From an uncultured Methylococcaceae bacterium (GTDB lineage: Bacteria > Pseudomonadota > Gammaproteobacteria > Methylococcales > Methylomonadaceae): DNA of 61,967 nucleotides. The stretch lies in the NCBI GenBank assembly GCA_913056195.1, contig CAJXMF010000009.1:1-61967 (forward strand), read 5' to 3'. The translations under genes were made by a program, and so were the position numbers. Below are positions 36,142-45,148 of this stretch, piece by piece (within the stretch, counting starts at the first letter, position 1; each line of letters starts with the position of its first letter). The notes beneath the pieces are model-generated. The model ran no database searches. It was not told where the DNA came from and saw only the letters and a program-made list of their open reading frames with translations.

Positions 36142-37517
36142 AGTGAAGTGAACTGATCCGGTTTTTTCCGGAATTTGAGTACGGCTTTTAGGCCTGGGCA
36201 GTTATCGGATAAAACGATTGTTCCATCATGCAGGTCAATAATAGCAGCCACAATACTCAAGCCAAGGCCATTGCCAGGCTTGGTACGGCTTTGCTCCAGC
36301 CGGTAAAAACGCTGAAAAACCTTTTGCCGCTGCGCTTCGCTGATACCTGGACCGTCGTCGGCAATCGTCAATTCACTCCAGTCATCAAGGGAGCGGAGGT
36401 TAACGGTGATTTCGCTGTGTTCGGGTGTATGCACGATAGCATTTTCCAAAAGGTTAAAAACAAGCTGCGTTATAAGCTCTTTATCTCCGCATAGCGCGCA
36501 AGCGTGTTCAATATCAGATTTAATTATTTTTCCTTGTTCCTCGGCTGTAGGATTCAATGCATCGACTACTGCAATCACAATATCGCTTAGGTTGAACATT
36601 TTGAACCCGCTCCGCCTGGATTGGGATTCGATCTGGGAAATCCTCAATAGCGCTGAAAATGTATCCAGAATCGTATCGGCTTCGGTAATGGCACCGGCAA
36701 TCTGCTCTTTGTATTGTTCTTCCGATAAGGTTGAGCTTAGAGTCGCTTCGAGTCGGAATTTCAATCGACTGACCGGTGTACGTAAATCATGAGCTATATC
36801 GTTGGAAACCTGTTGAACGTTTTCTATTAATGTGCCGATTTTGTCCAGCATGCGGTTTAATAAATACGCCAGGTTGTCCAATTCATCCTGGTTTTTTGAA
36901 ACCACTAAGCGATGACTTAAATCACCGGCAATGATGGCCTGGGTGGATTTGATGATACGGTCAATTTTTTTTAAAAAAGCGTTACTAATATAAATTCCGC
37001 CTGCCAAGCCCAGCGCAATCACTAACCCGAACCCCCATAAAAATGCCTGAACAATGACCTCGCCAGCTGCTTCAATATAACTGCTATTCTGTGCCACACC
37101 CAGCCAAATATGATTGGGCAAAGAGACGACATAAATCAAAAAAACGACTTGCTCTGCTCTGTTGGGGGAACGGTTTAGTTTGAAGGTTTGCCATCCTGCT
37201 GTACGTTTGAACAGATTGAACTTGCCGGCTAGTAATTGACCGTTCTGATTCAACACGCCGTATTCCAAGACCTGATTCGATTGTGAATCGACTGCTTCAT
37301 TAACCTCGTCGATTAATTCCGGCAAGCCACCGGACGTATATTCCGCTTTAAGCCGGTCTACTTCTAATTCCAGATTCTTCCTGAGTTGCTGTTCCAGGGA
37401 ATGCGTGGTCAATAGATAAACCGTTGAACCGATAGCCAGGAAGGAACATATAAACAGCCCCAAATACAGCGCTGATAATTTAAAGCCGGCGGTGTCGACA
37501 AGGCTAGACAGTTTCAT
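36138..37517 (-). CDS. HAMP-domain sensor histidine kinase for the RND pump
   Basis: 459-residue kinase: helix near 15-37, a periplasmic sensor of about 120 residues, second helix near 158-180, HAMP, then HisKA with the phospho-His in SNDIAHDLRTPVSRLKFRL near 240-258 and HATPase_c with NAIVHTPEHSEI, DDGPGIS and GNGLGLSIV near 355-430. It should phosphorylate the OmpR-type regulator encoded just before it (14-base overlap). Signals could be metals, cationic peptides or envelope stress; the sequence does not say. Confidence 0.88.
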   Translation of the reverse strand: MKLSSLVDTAGFKLSALYLGLFICSFLAIGSTVYLLTTHSLEQQLRKNLELEVDRLKAEYTSGGLPELIDEVNEAVDSQSNQVLEYGVLNQNGQLLAGKFNLFKRTAGWQTFKLNRSPNRAEQVVFLIYVVSLPNHIWLGVAQNSSYIEAAGEVIVQAFLWGFGLVIALGLAGGIYISNAFLKKIDRIIKSTQAIIAGDLSHRLVVSKNQDELDNLAYLLNRMLDKIGTLIENVQQVSNDIAHDLRTPVSRLKFRLEATLSSTLSEEQYKEQIAGAITEADTILDTFSALLRISQIESQSRRSGFKMFNLSDIVIAVVDALNPTAEEQGKIIKSDIEHACALCGDKELITQLVFNLLENAIVHTPEHSEITVNLRSLDDWSELTIADDGPGISEAQRQKVFQRFYRLEQSRTKPGNGLGLSIVAAIIDLHDGTIVLSDNCPGLKAVLKFRKKPDQFTSL

Positions 37518-38187
37518 GAATCATATATCCCGCACCGCGTATGGTATAAATTAAATCTGGCTGACCGCCTATATTCAGTTTGCTGCGCAAGCGGCTAATA
37601 TGGGTTTCCACGATGTTGGTTTTCGGGTCGAAATGAAAATCCCAAACATTTTCAAGCAACATGGTGCGGGTGACGACTTGCCCGGCATGGCGGACCAGAT
37701 ATTCAAGCAAGCGAAATTCCGTGGGTTGCAAATCGATCAATTGCCTATCGCGCCTGACCTGTCTTTTCAGCAAGTCAATTTCAAGTCCGCCGGCTTGTAA
37801 AACACTCTGTTCCACGGTCGCTCTGGGCCGGCGCAATAGCGCGTTTACTCGTGCATCTAACTCACTGAATGCAAAAGGCTTGGTCAAATAATCATCAGCA
37901 CCGGCATTTAATCCTTCAACCCGGTCATCAATGCCGCACATCGTGGTCAGAAACAACACCGGGACAGAGCTGCCGGAACAACGTAATTTTTTAATCAAAC
38001 TAAGCCCGTCGAGTCCCGGTAGCATGCGGTCAACAATGAGCAGATCGTAACGGGACTCTTGAGCTAGAAGCAGACCTTCGTAACCGTCTTTCGCAGAATC
38101 CAGCGTATGGCCTCTTTCTTTCAAACCATTAGCGACATAGTTTCTGGTCTCTGTGTCGTCTTCGATGACTAATATTTTCATGAGCAT
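37504..38187 (-). CDS. OmpR-family response regulator for the RND pump
   Basis: 227-residue regulator: receiver domain (1-120; acidic pocket Glu9-Asp10-Asp11, phospho-acceptor Asp53 in IVDRMLPG, Lys in LTKPFAF near 104) and a winged-helix DNA-binding domain (about 128-225; RRDRQLIDLQPTEFRLLEYL, ending YTIRGAGYMI). It is most like regulators of metal or polymyxin response such as CusR, PmrA and QseB. Likely target: the promoter ahead of the PepSY gene and thus the whole run. ATG 38181, two codons in, is an alternative start. Confidence 0.9.
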   Translation of the reverse strand: MLMKILVIEDDTETRNYVANGLKERGHTLDSAKDGYEGLLLAQESRYDLLIVDRMLPGLDGLSLIKKLRCSGSSVPVLFLTTMCGIDDRVEGLNAGADDYLTKPFAFSELDARVNALLRRPRATVEQSVLQAGGLEIDLLKRQVRRDRQLIDLQPTEFRLLEYLVRHAGQVVTRTMLLENVWDFHFDPKTNIVETHISRLRSKLNIGGQPDLIYTIRGAGYMIHETV

Positions 38188-38219
38188 AAAATGCCGGGGA
38201 AATCTCCGTTGTAAACAGC

Positions 38220-38549
38220 TTACTCTTTGTCGTCTTCCAGCGAAACTTTAAGCACTTTACCTGTTTTACCATCGATAATCACTTCATGGACTTTTCCTTC
38301 TTTAACAATTTCGACTTCATATTGCACTGCCGCGGAGTCATCATCTATTTCCGCTTCAATAGCTTTGCCGCCGGTTTTTTGTTCGGCGATCTTAATCGCC
38401 TCTTGTAAAGTAATTTTGGCTTGACTAAAAAGTTGCAACTCATTGACTTCTTTATCTTTGGTTTCATTTGCTTGCGTCAAGTTAATGGCACTACCGACCA
38501 TCATCAGGGCAAATATCATTGATACTATTTTGGCTTGTTGATTTTTCAT
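38220..38549 (-). CDS. Exported PepSY-domain protein
   Basis: 109-residue exported protein: signal peptide to about residue 27 (SAINLTQANE), then one PepSY domain (ITLQEAIKIAEQKTGGKAIE near 46-65, VEIVKEGKVHEVIIDGKTGKVL near 78-99). Small PepSY proteins often accompany two-component systems and may modulate the sensor. AGGAT precedes the ATG. It is the first gene of the regulator-pump run on the minus strand. Confidence 0.82.
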   Translation of the reverse strand: MKNQQAKIVSMIFALMMVGSAINLTQANETKDKEVNELQLFSQAKITLQEAIKIAEQKTGGKAIEAEIDDDSAAVQYEVEIVKEGKVHEVIIDGKTGKVLKVSLEDDKE

Positions 38550-38592
38550 GTTATTGATCCTCGTAGAGGTCAGACAGAATTGCCTGACTCAG

Positions 38593-38621
38593 AGTATAGA
38601 ATAACCTCAACTTCATTACAG
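38593..38621 (-). promoter_or_regulatory. Candidate promoter for the PepSY-regulator-pump run
   Basis: On the minus strand CTGTAA (38616-38621) and TATACT (38593-38598) are 17 bases apart, 44 bases ahead of the PepSY gene. The -10 matches the consensus at five of six positions; the -35 is weak, as in activator-dependent promoters. Confidence 0.4.
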
Positions 38622-38800
38622 ATAGCTTCCCAAAACTATACAATTTTGTAATGTAACTGTTTCCAATTCTATCGCTCTTGACAGATGCTTTTCAGCAACG
38701 TGAAGTCACATAGTGACCGACTGCTTCCGATCAGTAAACATCATTTCCTGCGGCTGCTTTGGAATTGGAAAAAGTGTCGGGTTTGATCAATAATACACAT

Positions 38801-38901
38801 TCATCTCCGATAAAAGAAGAAGGCCGGATTTAAATCCAGTTTTGATTGGAGATGAGTACACAAACGTACGCTTATGTGATGGCGACACCGTAAGTTTGTG
38901 T
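38801..38901. other. Cluster of inverted repeats upstream of the HMA-TauE gene
   Basis: The 436-base gap between the divergent PepSY and HMA-TauE genes holds TCATCTCC/GGAGATGA (38801-38808 and 38848-38855) around a perfect palindrome GGATTTAAATCC (38826-38837). Next to it are ACACAAAC/GTTTGTGT (38858-38865 and 38894-38901). These could be operators or leader-RNA hairpins for the gene starting at 38986. The rest of the gap shows no gene. Confidence 0.5.
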
Positions 38902-38985
38902 TCAAATACTCCCGCTAGTCTATCCTATACAAATTCCTGTATTCATATATACTAATGAACATTCTCACACATTCCAGGAGAAAAA

Positions 38986-40047
38986 ATGAAGCACGTAAAA
39001 TTAAATGTCGAAGGAATGCAATGCGGTGGTTGTGAAACCATTATCGAAAATGCGCTTGATTTATTAGATGGTATCGAGCAGGTCAGTGCGAACTACCCAA
39101 CCGGGAGCGTTGAAATTCGTTTTGATGAGGATAAAACCGATCTGACAGAGATACAAAAAACGATTGAAGAAAGTGGCTATTCTGTCGTTTCCCAAGAACA
39201 AATGAGCGATTCTTCGCAACAGCCTCATGGCCGGCCGATGTGGCTGAAATTATTACTTGCCCTGATCGCCGTTATCGCTACCATCGCCATCATGATTGCT
39301 GCGCGCAAATTATCTCATCACTTTACCCTGCCGGATTTAAACAGCCACATCAGCGATGGCATGGTCTTCCTGATTGGGTTGATAACCGGATTGCATTGCA
39401 TCGGTATGTGTGGCGGTTTTGTTCTCAGCTATACCGCACGGGATGCCGAAGCCGGCCGCCCATCCTGGCTATCCCATTTGCTCTATGGTATCGGTAAAAC
39501 CTTATCTTATGCCATGTTCGGCGCCTTATTCGGGCTGCTGGGCTCGATAATCAGCATTACCCCTTTTATGCAAGGCATCACCAAGCTGGTGGCCGGTGGC
39601 TTTTTAATCTTGTTTGGCATGAATATGCTGAACATTTTTGCCGTACTTAAATACGTCCGCATCAAACAGCCCAAGAGTATGGCTCAATTTGCCTTCGAAC
39701 AAAAAAAGCGCTCACGCAGTCCATTTCTGATTGGTTTTTTCACGGGATTTTTGATCGGTTGCGGGCCGCTTCAGGCCATATATGTCATGGCCGCCGGTAG
39801 CAGCGATCCATTGGAGGGCGCAAAAATTCTAACATTGTTTGGTTTAGGTACCTTGCCCGCCCTGTTCAGCTTTGGTTATATCGCCCGGCTTTTTTCGGCG
39901 GCTGCCACCCATCGTTTTTTCCAGTTATCAGGCGTCATCCTGATTTTTATCGGCGTAATGATGTTTAACAAAGGCATGATGCAAACCCATTCCGGCTATG
40001 ACTTCAAATCAATACAACATAAAGTTATGAACCAATTGAAGCAATAA
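38986..40047 (+). CDS. HMA-domain fused to a TauE/SafE (DsbD-like) membrane protein
   Basis: 353-residue fusion. Residues 1-68 are a heavy-metal-associated domain with GMQCGGC (Cys13, Cys16), as in copper chaperones. Residues about 85-340 are a six- to seven-helix membrane domain of the SafE type that contains the paired-Cys motif GLHCIGMCGGF near 137-147 and FLIGCGPLQAIYVMAAG near 256-272. Such proteins occur near copper and cytochrome-oxidase assembly genes; copper export or delivery is the likely but unproven role. CAGGAG precedes the ATG. A strong terminator follows. Confidence 0.85.
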   Translation: MKHVKLNVEGMQCGGCETIIENALDLLDGIEQVSANYPTGSVEIRFDEDKTDLTEIQKTIEESGYSVVSQEQMSDSSQQPHGRPMWLKLLLALIAVIATIAIMIAARKLSHHFTLPDLNSHISDGMVFLIGLITGLHCIGMCGGFVLSYTARDAEAGRPSWLSHLLYGIGKTLSYAMFGALFGLLGSIISITPFMQGITKLVAGGFLILFGMNMLNIFAVLKYVRIKQPKSMAQFAFEQKKRSRSPFLIGFFTGFLIGCGPLQAIYVMAAGSSDPLEGAKILTLFGLGTLPALFSFGYIARLFSAAATHRFFQLSGVILIFIGVMMFNKGMMQTHSGYDFKSIQHKVMNQLKQ

Positions 40048-40081
40048 ACCCGATGTTATCAGACATCTGATTTTCAGCAGA

Positions 40082-40113
40082 AAAAGCCATGCCTGAATCA
40101 GGCATGGCTTTTA
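40082..40113. terminator. Bidirectional rho-independent terminator
   Basis: AAAAGCCATGCCTGA (40082-40096) and TCAGGCATGGCTTTT (40098-40112) are perfect complements, giving a GC-rich stem with A/T flanks on both sides. It lies between the convergent HMA-TauE and hemerythrin genes and can stop transcription from both. Confidence 0.93.
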
Positions 40114-40149
40114 TGAGGCCTTGAGTTTATTCGTTAGCAACGCGTGGCA

Positions 40150-40545
40150 TCAGCCAATAGCCGATGAATAGGCAAAATCGAATGTTGGGATATGTTTATC
40201 GAGCCAATCTTTTACCATTTCACCCACTTCTGCTGTCACATCAGCCTCGCCGGCATGAAATTTCTTTTGCAAATCAGCGCAAGTGGCCACTAAGGCATCA
40301 TGCTCTGCTTTATGCGACGCCAGGCCAGCGAAGCCTACGGCTTCCATTTCGCGCTCTTCATGCGCAAAATGATCAACGACATACGCGATCAATGCATCCA
40401 ATGATGCGCCGATCGTATCACGATCGGCACCGCCTGCCACATCATCATAAAGCTTATTCAACAATCGGAATATTTCTTTATGCTCTTCATCTGCAAAGCC
40501 GACTTTAGTACCGAATTGTTCTTCTGTCCACGTTATTAAGGGCAT
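40150..40545 (-). CDS. Bacteriohemerythrin (single-domain O2-binding protein)
   Basis: 131-residue hemerythrin with all diiron ligands: His22, His59, Glu63 (H-x3-E), His78 and His82 (H-x3-H), His118 and Asp123 (HIPTFD). The length equals that of McHr of Methylococcus capsulatus, which is proposed to carry O2 to particulate methane monooxygenase. A strong GGAGGAA lies ahead of the ATG. It is separated from bioD by 88 bases and may have its own promoter there. Confidence 0.94.
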   Translation of the reverse strand: MPLITWTEEQFGTKVGFADEEHKEIFRLLNKLYDDVAGGADRDTIGASLDALIAYVVDHFAHEEREMEAVGFAGLASHKAEHDALVATCADLQKKFHAGEADVTAEVGEMVKDWLDKHIPTFDFAYSSAIG

Positions 40546-40633
40546 AACGTTCCTCCAGGTTTTTGATTGTTATAATAGAGTGGACATTATCACCGCCAGC
40601 CAAAAATACAATTTGACCTGGGTCAATGTTTCA

Positions 40634-41299
40634 TCAAAAACCCTTTAAATAGTGTGCTATTTTTTCGGCATCCATTTTTTCCATATACGGTATAACCCCT
40701 AAAAGCGGCGACGCTTTGATAGACTGCTGAATGTATTGGATATTTTCTTCCGTAAAGCGCATATCCCGATCATTTAAAACAGCAATCCAGCCAGCGCATT
40801 TTACACAGGATGCCTGAATGGCTCGCCAGCTCAGCAATGCCTGGTTGATGCAGCCCAAGCGAATGGCAACGACAAGAATAACGGGAATATCCAGGGATTG
40901 GGCTAACTGACAATTATCCAACGTTTCAGACAAAGGCGAATACCAGCCGCCTGCACCTTCAACCAGGATACGATCGGCCTGCTGTTGAATGCCGTTAAAC
41001 TGCTCTGCTATTAAGGATAATTCGATGTTTTCACCTTGACAGGCCAGGTGCGGCGATACCGGTTGTTTGAAGGCATACGGATTGACAACCGAATAAGGCA
41101 GGTCAATAGAAGCCTGGTGTTGAATCCGTATGGCATCTTCATTCTGCCATTGTCCCTGTCGCCATTCGCAGCCTGCGGCAACCGGCTTCATACCAGCCAC
41201 TTTAAAACCCTGTTGTTTAAAACAGGCCATCAGCCCCAGCGTCACCCAGGTTTTTCCGACGCCAGTATCCGTTCCGGTTATGAAATAGCTTGATGTCAT
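40634..41299 (-). CDS. bioD: Dethiobiotin synthetase
   Basis: 221-residue ATP-dependent enzyme closing the ureido ring of dethiobiotin from DAPA and CO2. The P-loop GTDTGVGKTWV is at residues 8-18, catalytic Lys in GMKPVAAGCEW near 36-46, and VEGAGGWYSPL near 112. It is the last gene of the bio operon and overlaps bioC by four bases. Confidence 0.95.
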   Translation of the reverse strand: MTSSYFITGTDTGVGKTWVTLGLMACFKQQGFKVAGMKPVAAGCEWRQGQWQNEDAIRIQHQASIDLPYSVVNPYAFKQPVSPHLACQGENIELSLIAEQFNGIQQQADRILVEGAGGWYSPLSETLDNCQLAQSLDIPVILVVAIRLGCINQALLSWRAIQASCVKCAGWIAVLNDRDMRFTEENIQYIQQSIKASPLLGVIPYMEKMDAEKIAHYLKGF

Positions 41300-42069
41300 C
41301 GTTCTGCCTGTACGAAAAAAATTTCATAACTGGCGATAATGTCGCCATTGGCTTGTTCAGGATAAGCCGCAATCATCTGATTAATGTGTGTGCGCGTTAT
41401 CAGTCGCTGTGATTGTCGGCCTTTGACATGGTGCGCACCAGTTTCTTTCAACTCCCGCATCAATGCCCAGACATCCCGATATGACAATGTGTAAATCCCG
41501 CTGTTGACATGAATTGATGTAAATCCGGCGCATTGCAAGTCCATTTCGATTTGATCAGAAGGATAAAAATCATTCACATGCACAGCATCATCTACCTGCG
41601 TCCAGGCTAATTTAAGTTCCTTTAAAGTGGCCGGACCAAACGTCGAAAAAGCCAGTTTTCCGCTTGTTTTCAAACACTGCTCCATGCCTTTAAAGACAGC
41701 GCTTAAATCGGAACACCATTGCAGTGCCAGGCTGGAATAAATCCTGTCGAAGGAATTATCGGCAAATGGCAGTCTCTCGGCATCGCCGCAAATACAATGG
41801 CAACTGGCCAACGCTGGTCTTTGCCGTGTTCGCTGCAACATTGGCAAGGCCATATCCAGTGCAAACAGCTTGTCAACGGCAACATGATCCACCAATTTTT
41901 CGGTCAAAAAACCGGTGCCGCAGCCGACATCCAAAACCGTATGTGTTGGAATCGGCATCTCGGCTTGATGTAACAAATCAACCGCAACCTGTTTTTGCAA
42001 TCGTGCCATCGCATCATAACTTTCGGCCGCGGCTGAAAAAGATTGGCGAATTTTGGATTTATCAGCCAT
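41296..42069 (-). CDS. bioC: Malonyl-ACP O-methyltransferase BioC
   Basis: 257-residue SAM-dependent enzyme that methylates malonyl-ACP to start pimelate synthesis. The N-terminus KSKIRQSFSAAAESYDAMARLQKQV is typical of BioC. Motif I VLDVGCGTGFL is near residue 46, and SSLALQWCSDL near 111 follows the BioC pattern. I use ATG 42069; a TTG at 42087 would reach into bioH. The start overlaps the bioH stop by eight bases. Confidence 0.93.
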   Translation of the reverse strand: MADKSKIRQSFSAAAESYDAMARLQKQVAVDLLHQAEMPIPTHTVLDVGCGTGFLTEKLVDHVAVDKLFALDMALPMLQRTRQRPALASCHCICGDAERLPFADNSFDRIYSSLALQWCSDLSAVFKGMEQCLKTSGKLAFSTFGPATLKELKLAWTQVDDAVHVNDFYPSDQIEMDLQCAGFTSIHVNSGIYTLSYRDVWALMRELKETGAHHVKGRQSQRLITRTHINQMIAAYPEQANGDIIASYEIFFVQAER

Positions 42070-42862
42070 CTTTGACAAATTGAACAATAGCCTGTTGAAT
42101 ACGATCGCTATGGGTTAAAAAAGGCGCATGCCCGGCGCCTGCCAGCACACTTATCTGGCAATCAGCTCGCTTTTGTTTAATCGCTTCAGCTAATGCGGGT
42201 GGAATCAGTTTATCTTGATCACCCAATATGGCCAGCACAGGCTGTGGCAACGTCGCCAGTTTGTCCCGCAAATCACAGCGTTGTAGAATTTCCAACCCGC
42301 CTTGCAAAGCGTCAACGGCAGGCGGTGGACAGCTTTCGACAGCGATTTTGAGTTGTCTCAACAAATGCTTGCCCTCTGGCAGACCATTGACTTGCAAAGC
42401 TAGAAACCGCACCAGGGTTTGAGGGCTGTTGTGGCTCAGGTTTTCACTGAAACGGGCCAATACATCGGCTTGCACACCGGGCCAATCGCTTTGTTCGACA
42501 AAACAGGGATTTCCAGCCAGTGTGATCACATGGCTGACCCGTTGCGGATAGCGCCAGGCCATATCCAGCGCGATGCTTGCGCCTAATGACCAGCCGACGA
42601 CCACAAACTGCTGCACAGGAATCGCCTGCACGAGTGTATCGGTCACCGTTTCCAGTTGATAAGGCGTACACGACGCACTGAAGCCATGCCCCGGCAAGTC
42701 AAGACAAATAACGCGAAAATGTTGCGCTAACTGTTCAGCCAAACGCTGCCAAAGGCCAGAATGCATCGACCAGCCATGCAGCATCACTAACGCCGGTCGA
42801 TTTTGACCGGATTCTGCATCATGTAGCCTCAGAGGAAAATTTTTAAGATGTATGTGCATCAT
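42062..42862 (-). CDS. bioH: Pimeloyl-ACP methyl ester carboxylesterase BioH
   Basis: 266-residue alpha/beta hydrolase that removes the methyl group from pimeloyl-ACP ester. LHGWSMHSGLW near residue 27 is the oxyanion loop, GWSLGAS near 91 holds the nucleophile Ser, and GAGHAPFLTH near 239 the catalytic His. A longer reading to 43054 would lie inside bioF and carries no homology, so I start at 42862, eight bases after the bioF stop; the adjacent ATG 42859 is equally possible. Confidence 0.93.
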   Translation of the reverse strand: MMHIHLKNFPLRLHDAESGQNRPALVMLHGWSMHSGLWQRLAEQLAQHFRVICLDLPGHGFSASCTPYQLETVTDTLVQAIPVQQFVVVGWSLGASIALDMAWRYPQRVSHVITLAGNPCFVEQSDWPGVQADVLARFSENLSHNSPQTLVRFLALQVNGLPEGKHLLRQLKIAVESCPPPAVDALQGGLEILQRCDLRDKLATLPQPVLAILGDQDKLIPPALAEAIKQKRADCQISVLAGAGHAPFLTHSDRIQQAIVQFVKDG

Positions 42863-42869
42863 ATATGAT

Positions 42870-44042
42870 TCATTGCAAACAATGATCAAGTGCATCGAGC
42901 AAGGCGTCGATATGGTGCCTTTGGTGTAATGCCGACAAGGTAATGCGTAAACGCGCCTGTCCTTTCGGCACCGTAGGCGGTCGAATAGCGCTGACCCACA
43001 CGCCGCGCGCCCATAATTGCTGACTGATGGCCATAGCCTGCTGGCTGTCGCCAATCAAAAGGGGTTGAATCGCCGTGTCAGATGGCATGAGAGACAAACC
43101 AAGCTGCTGGGTCGATTGTTTAAAATAAGCAATATTCTGCTGCAATATCGCCCGTCTATCGGCACCGGTTTCGCTCTGAACAAGCCGCAAACTGGCACGG
43201 GTCGCTTCACATACCGCCGGCGGCAAGGCTGTGGTATAAATATAACTGCGCGCTTTCTGGATCAGCAGCTCAATCAATGCCTCGGAACCGGCCACAAAGG
43301 CGCCAAAGCTGCCAAATCCTTTTCCCAATGTCCCCATTAAAATCGGCACATCCTGTTGTGACAATCCCAAAAATTCCAATACACCCGCACCGCTTTGCCC
43401 TAAAACCGCCATACCATGCGCATCATCAATCATCAGCAGTGTATTTTTGACGCCAGGGCGCCTGTGTGCCAGCGTGACCATCTCTGGCAAGGGCGCTAAA
43501 TCACCATCCATGCTGAACACGCCATCGCTGACCAGCAGCACATCGCCGGAGGCCTTGTTCAATTTAGCGGCCAAATCAGCCATATCCCGATGCCGGTAGC
43601 GTTGCAGACAGGCCTTGGATAATAACGTGCCATCCAGTAATGAGGCATGATTGAGGCGATCCTGTAACACCCAGTCATCACGCTCACACAATGCCGAAAT
43701 AACACCGAGATTAGCCATATAGCCGGTGGAAAACAACAAGGCTTTTTCACGGCCGGTAAAGGCCGCCAGCTCTTCTTCCAAAGCATGATGGACATGACTA
43801 TGCCCGCAAATCAAATGCGCCGAACCACTGCCGGCAGGATATTGACTCGCCGCGTGTTGCAATGCCGCTTTGAGCTGGGGATGTTGCGACAGGCCTAAAT
43901 AATCATTGCTGCAAAAATTCAGGCAAGGTTTGCCGTCAACGACAAGTTCTACACCTCTGACAGCTTCGACAATACGCCGCTGCCGATACAAGCCTTGTTG
44001 CTGCCGCAATGCCAGTTCGGCATGAAAATCGGTTATCATCAA
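42870..44042 (-). CDS. bioF: 8-amino-7-oxononanoate synthase
   Basis: 390-residue PLP enzyme that joins pimeloyl-ACP and L-alanine. Visible are FCSNDYLGLSQHP near 44-56, GSGSAHLICGHSHVHHALE near 70-89, the DDAHGMAVLG pocket near 207, and the PLP-binding Lys in MGTLGKGFGSFGAF near 236-249. It follows bioB by nine bases. Start MMITDF; either of two adjacent ATGs may be used. Confidence 0.95.
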   Translation of the reverse strand: MMITDFHAELALRQQQGLYRQRRIVEAVRGVELVVDGKPCLNFCSNDYLGLSQHPQLKAALQHAASQYPAGSGSAHLICGHSHVHHALEEELAAFTGREKALLFSTGYMANLGVISALCERDDWVLQDRLNHASLLDGTLLSKACLQRYRHRDMADLAAKLNKASGDVLLVSDGVFSMDGDLAPLPEMVTLAHRRPGVKNTLLMIDDAHGMAVLGQSGAGVLEFLGLSQQDVPILMGTLGKGFGSFGAFVAGSEALIELLIQKARSYIYTTALPPAVCEATRASLRLVQSETGADRRAILQQNIAYFKQSTQQLGLSLMPSDTAIQPLLIGDSQQAMAISQQLWARGVWVSAIRPPTVPKGQARLRITLSALHQRHHIDALLDALDHCLQ

Positions 44043-44050
44043 TCCAGGCC

Positions 44051-45043
44051 TTAGCCGGCGTAACTGGAACCGCCCTGATGTAAGCCCAGGCGTTCAAACA
44101 GTTGCAAATCCTGATTGGTCATCGGGTTGTCGGTGGTCAGTAATTTCTCGCCATAAAAAATAGAATTAGCACCGGCCAGAAAGCACAGCGCCTGCATTTC
44201 GTCGCTCATGTCATGACGCCCGGCCGACAAGCGCACCCGCGACTCCGGCATCATGATACGTGCCACGGCTATCGTTTTGACAAATTCCAATGGATCCAGC
44301 TTTTCAGTCCCGGCCAATGGCGTGCCTTCCACTTGCACCAGCATGTTAATCGGCACACTCTCCGGATGTTTCGGCAAATTCGCCAGTTGTTGCAATAGTT
44401 TAGAGCGATCATCATCGCTTTCGCCCATACCAACGATACCGCCACAACACACATTGATGCCCGCGTCACGCACACGCTCCAGCGTGTCTAATCGGTCCTG
44501 GTAGGTGCGGGTGGTGATGACCTCAGAATAATACTCTTCCGAAGTATCCAGATTATGATTGTAATAATCCAGCCCGCCGTCTTTCAGGCGTTTGGTTTGC
44601 TCATCGCTCAACATACCCAGGGTCACGCAGGTTTCCATGCCCAAAGCTTTGACGCCTTGCACCATTTCTACCACCCGTTCGATATCACGGTCTTTTGGCG
44701 CCCGCCAAGCGGCGCCCATGCAAAAACGCGATGCGCCCTGCTCCTTTGCGCGTTTGGCGGTTTCCAAAACTTCTTCAATCGGCAGCAAGGCTTCCGGTTG
44801 TAAATCCGCATCATAGCGTGCGCTCTGTGGACAATAGCCACAATCCTCAGAACAGGCTCCTGTTTTAATGCTCAGCAAACTGCTGATTTGAATCTCGTTC
44901 GGATCAAAATACTGCCGATGCAGGCTTTGCGCCTGAAAGATCAAATCGTTAAAAGGCAAATGAAACAAAGCCTTGATTTCATCAAGTTGCCAATCATGGC
45001 GTATAACGGATTCATGATTCGGGAATGACGGGCGCGCGGACAT
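44051..45043 (-). CDS. bioB: Biotin synthase
   Basis: 330-residue radical-SAM enzyme that inserts sulfur into dethiobiotin. The SAM cluster motif is [13 protein letters not shown] near 49-61, and the family segments [19 protein letters not shown] and the RLSAGR Arg near 262 are present. I use ATG 45043, nine bases after AGGAG; a TTG at 45061 sits ahead of that ribosome-binding site. It is the first gene of bioBFHCD and shares its upstream region with comF. Confidence 0.95.
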   Translation of the reverse strand: MSARPSFPNHESVIRHDWQLDEIKALFHLPFNDLIFQAQSLHRQYFDPNEIQISSLLSIKTGACSEDCGYCPQSARYDADLQPEALLPIEEVLETAKRAKEQGASRFCMGAAWRAPKDRDIERVVEMVQGVKALGMETCVTLGMLSDEQTKRLKDGGLDYYNHNLDTSEEYYSEVITTRTYQDRLDTLERVRDAGINVCCGGIVGMGESDDDRSKLLQQLANLPKHPESVPINMLVQVEGTPLAGTEKLDPLEFVKTIAVARIMMPESRVRLSAGRHDMSDEMQALCFLAGANSIFYGEKLLTTDNPMTNQDLQLFERLGLHQGGSSYAG

Positions 45044-45115
45044 ACAAGCAATCTCCTGCAAAAAGGTTAAACACGGTTAAACTAAGAGCGGCAATATTCA
45101 ACAAATTTTAACGAC

Positions 45116-45148
45116 TTGTCAACTTGAATAACATAAAATGGTAAACAA
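45116..45148. promoter_or_regulatory. BirA-like biotin operator overlapping the bioB promoter and comF start
   Basis: TTGTCAACT - 15 bases - GGTAAACAA fits the BirA operator pattern of gammaproteobacteria (TTGTAAACC-N15-GGTTTACAA) at seven of nine positions in each half. On the minus strand the left half covers a perfect -35 hexamer TTGACA (45117-45122), with GAATAT 17 bases on as a weak -10 for bioB. The right half lies in the first codons of comF. Confidence 0.6.

Noticed and set aside
42863-43054. N-terminal extension of BioH by 64 residues
   Set aside because: It lies entirely within bioF, has no BioH-like sequence, and the ATGs right after the bioF stop give a normal-length BioH.
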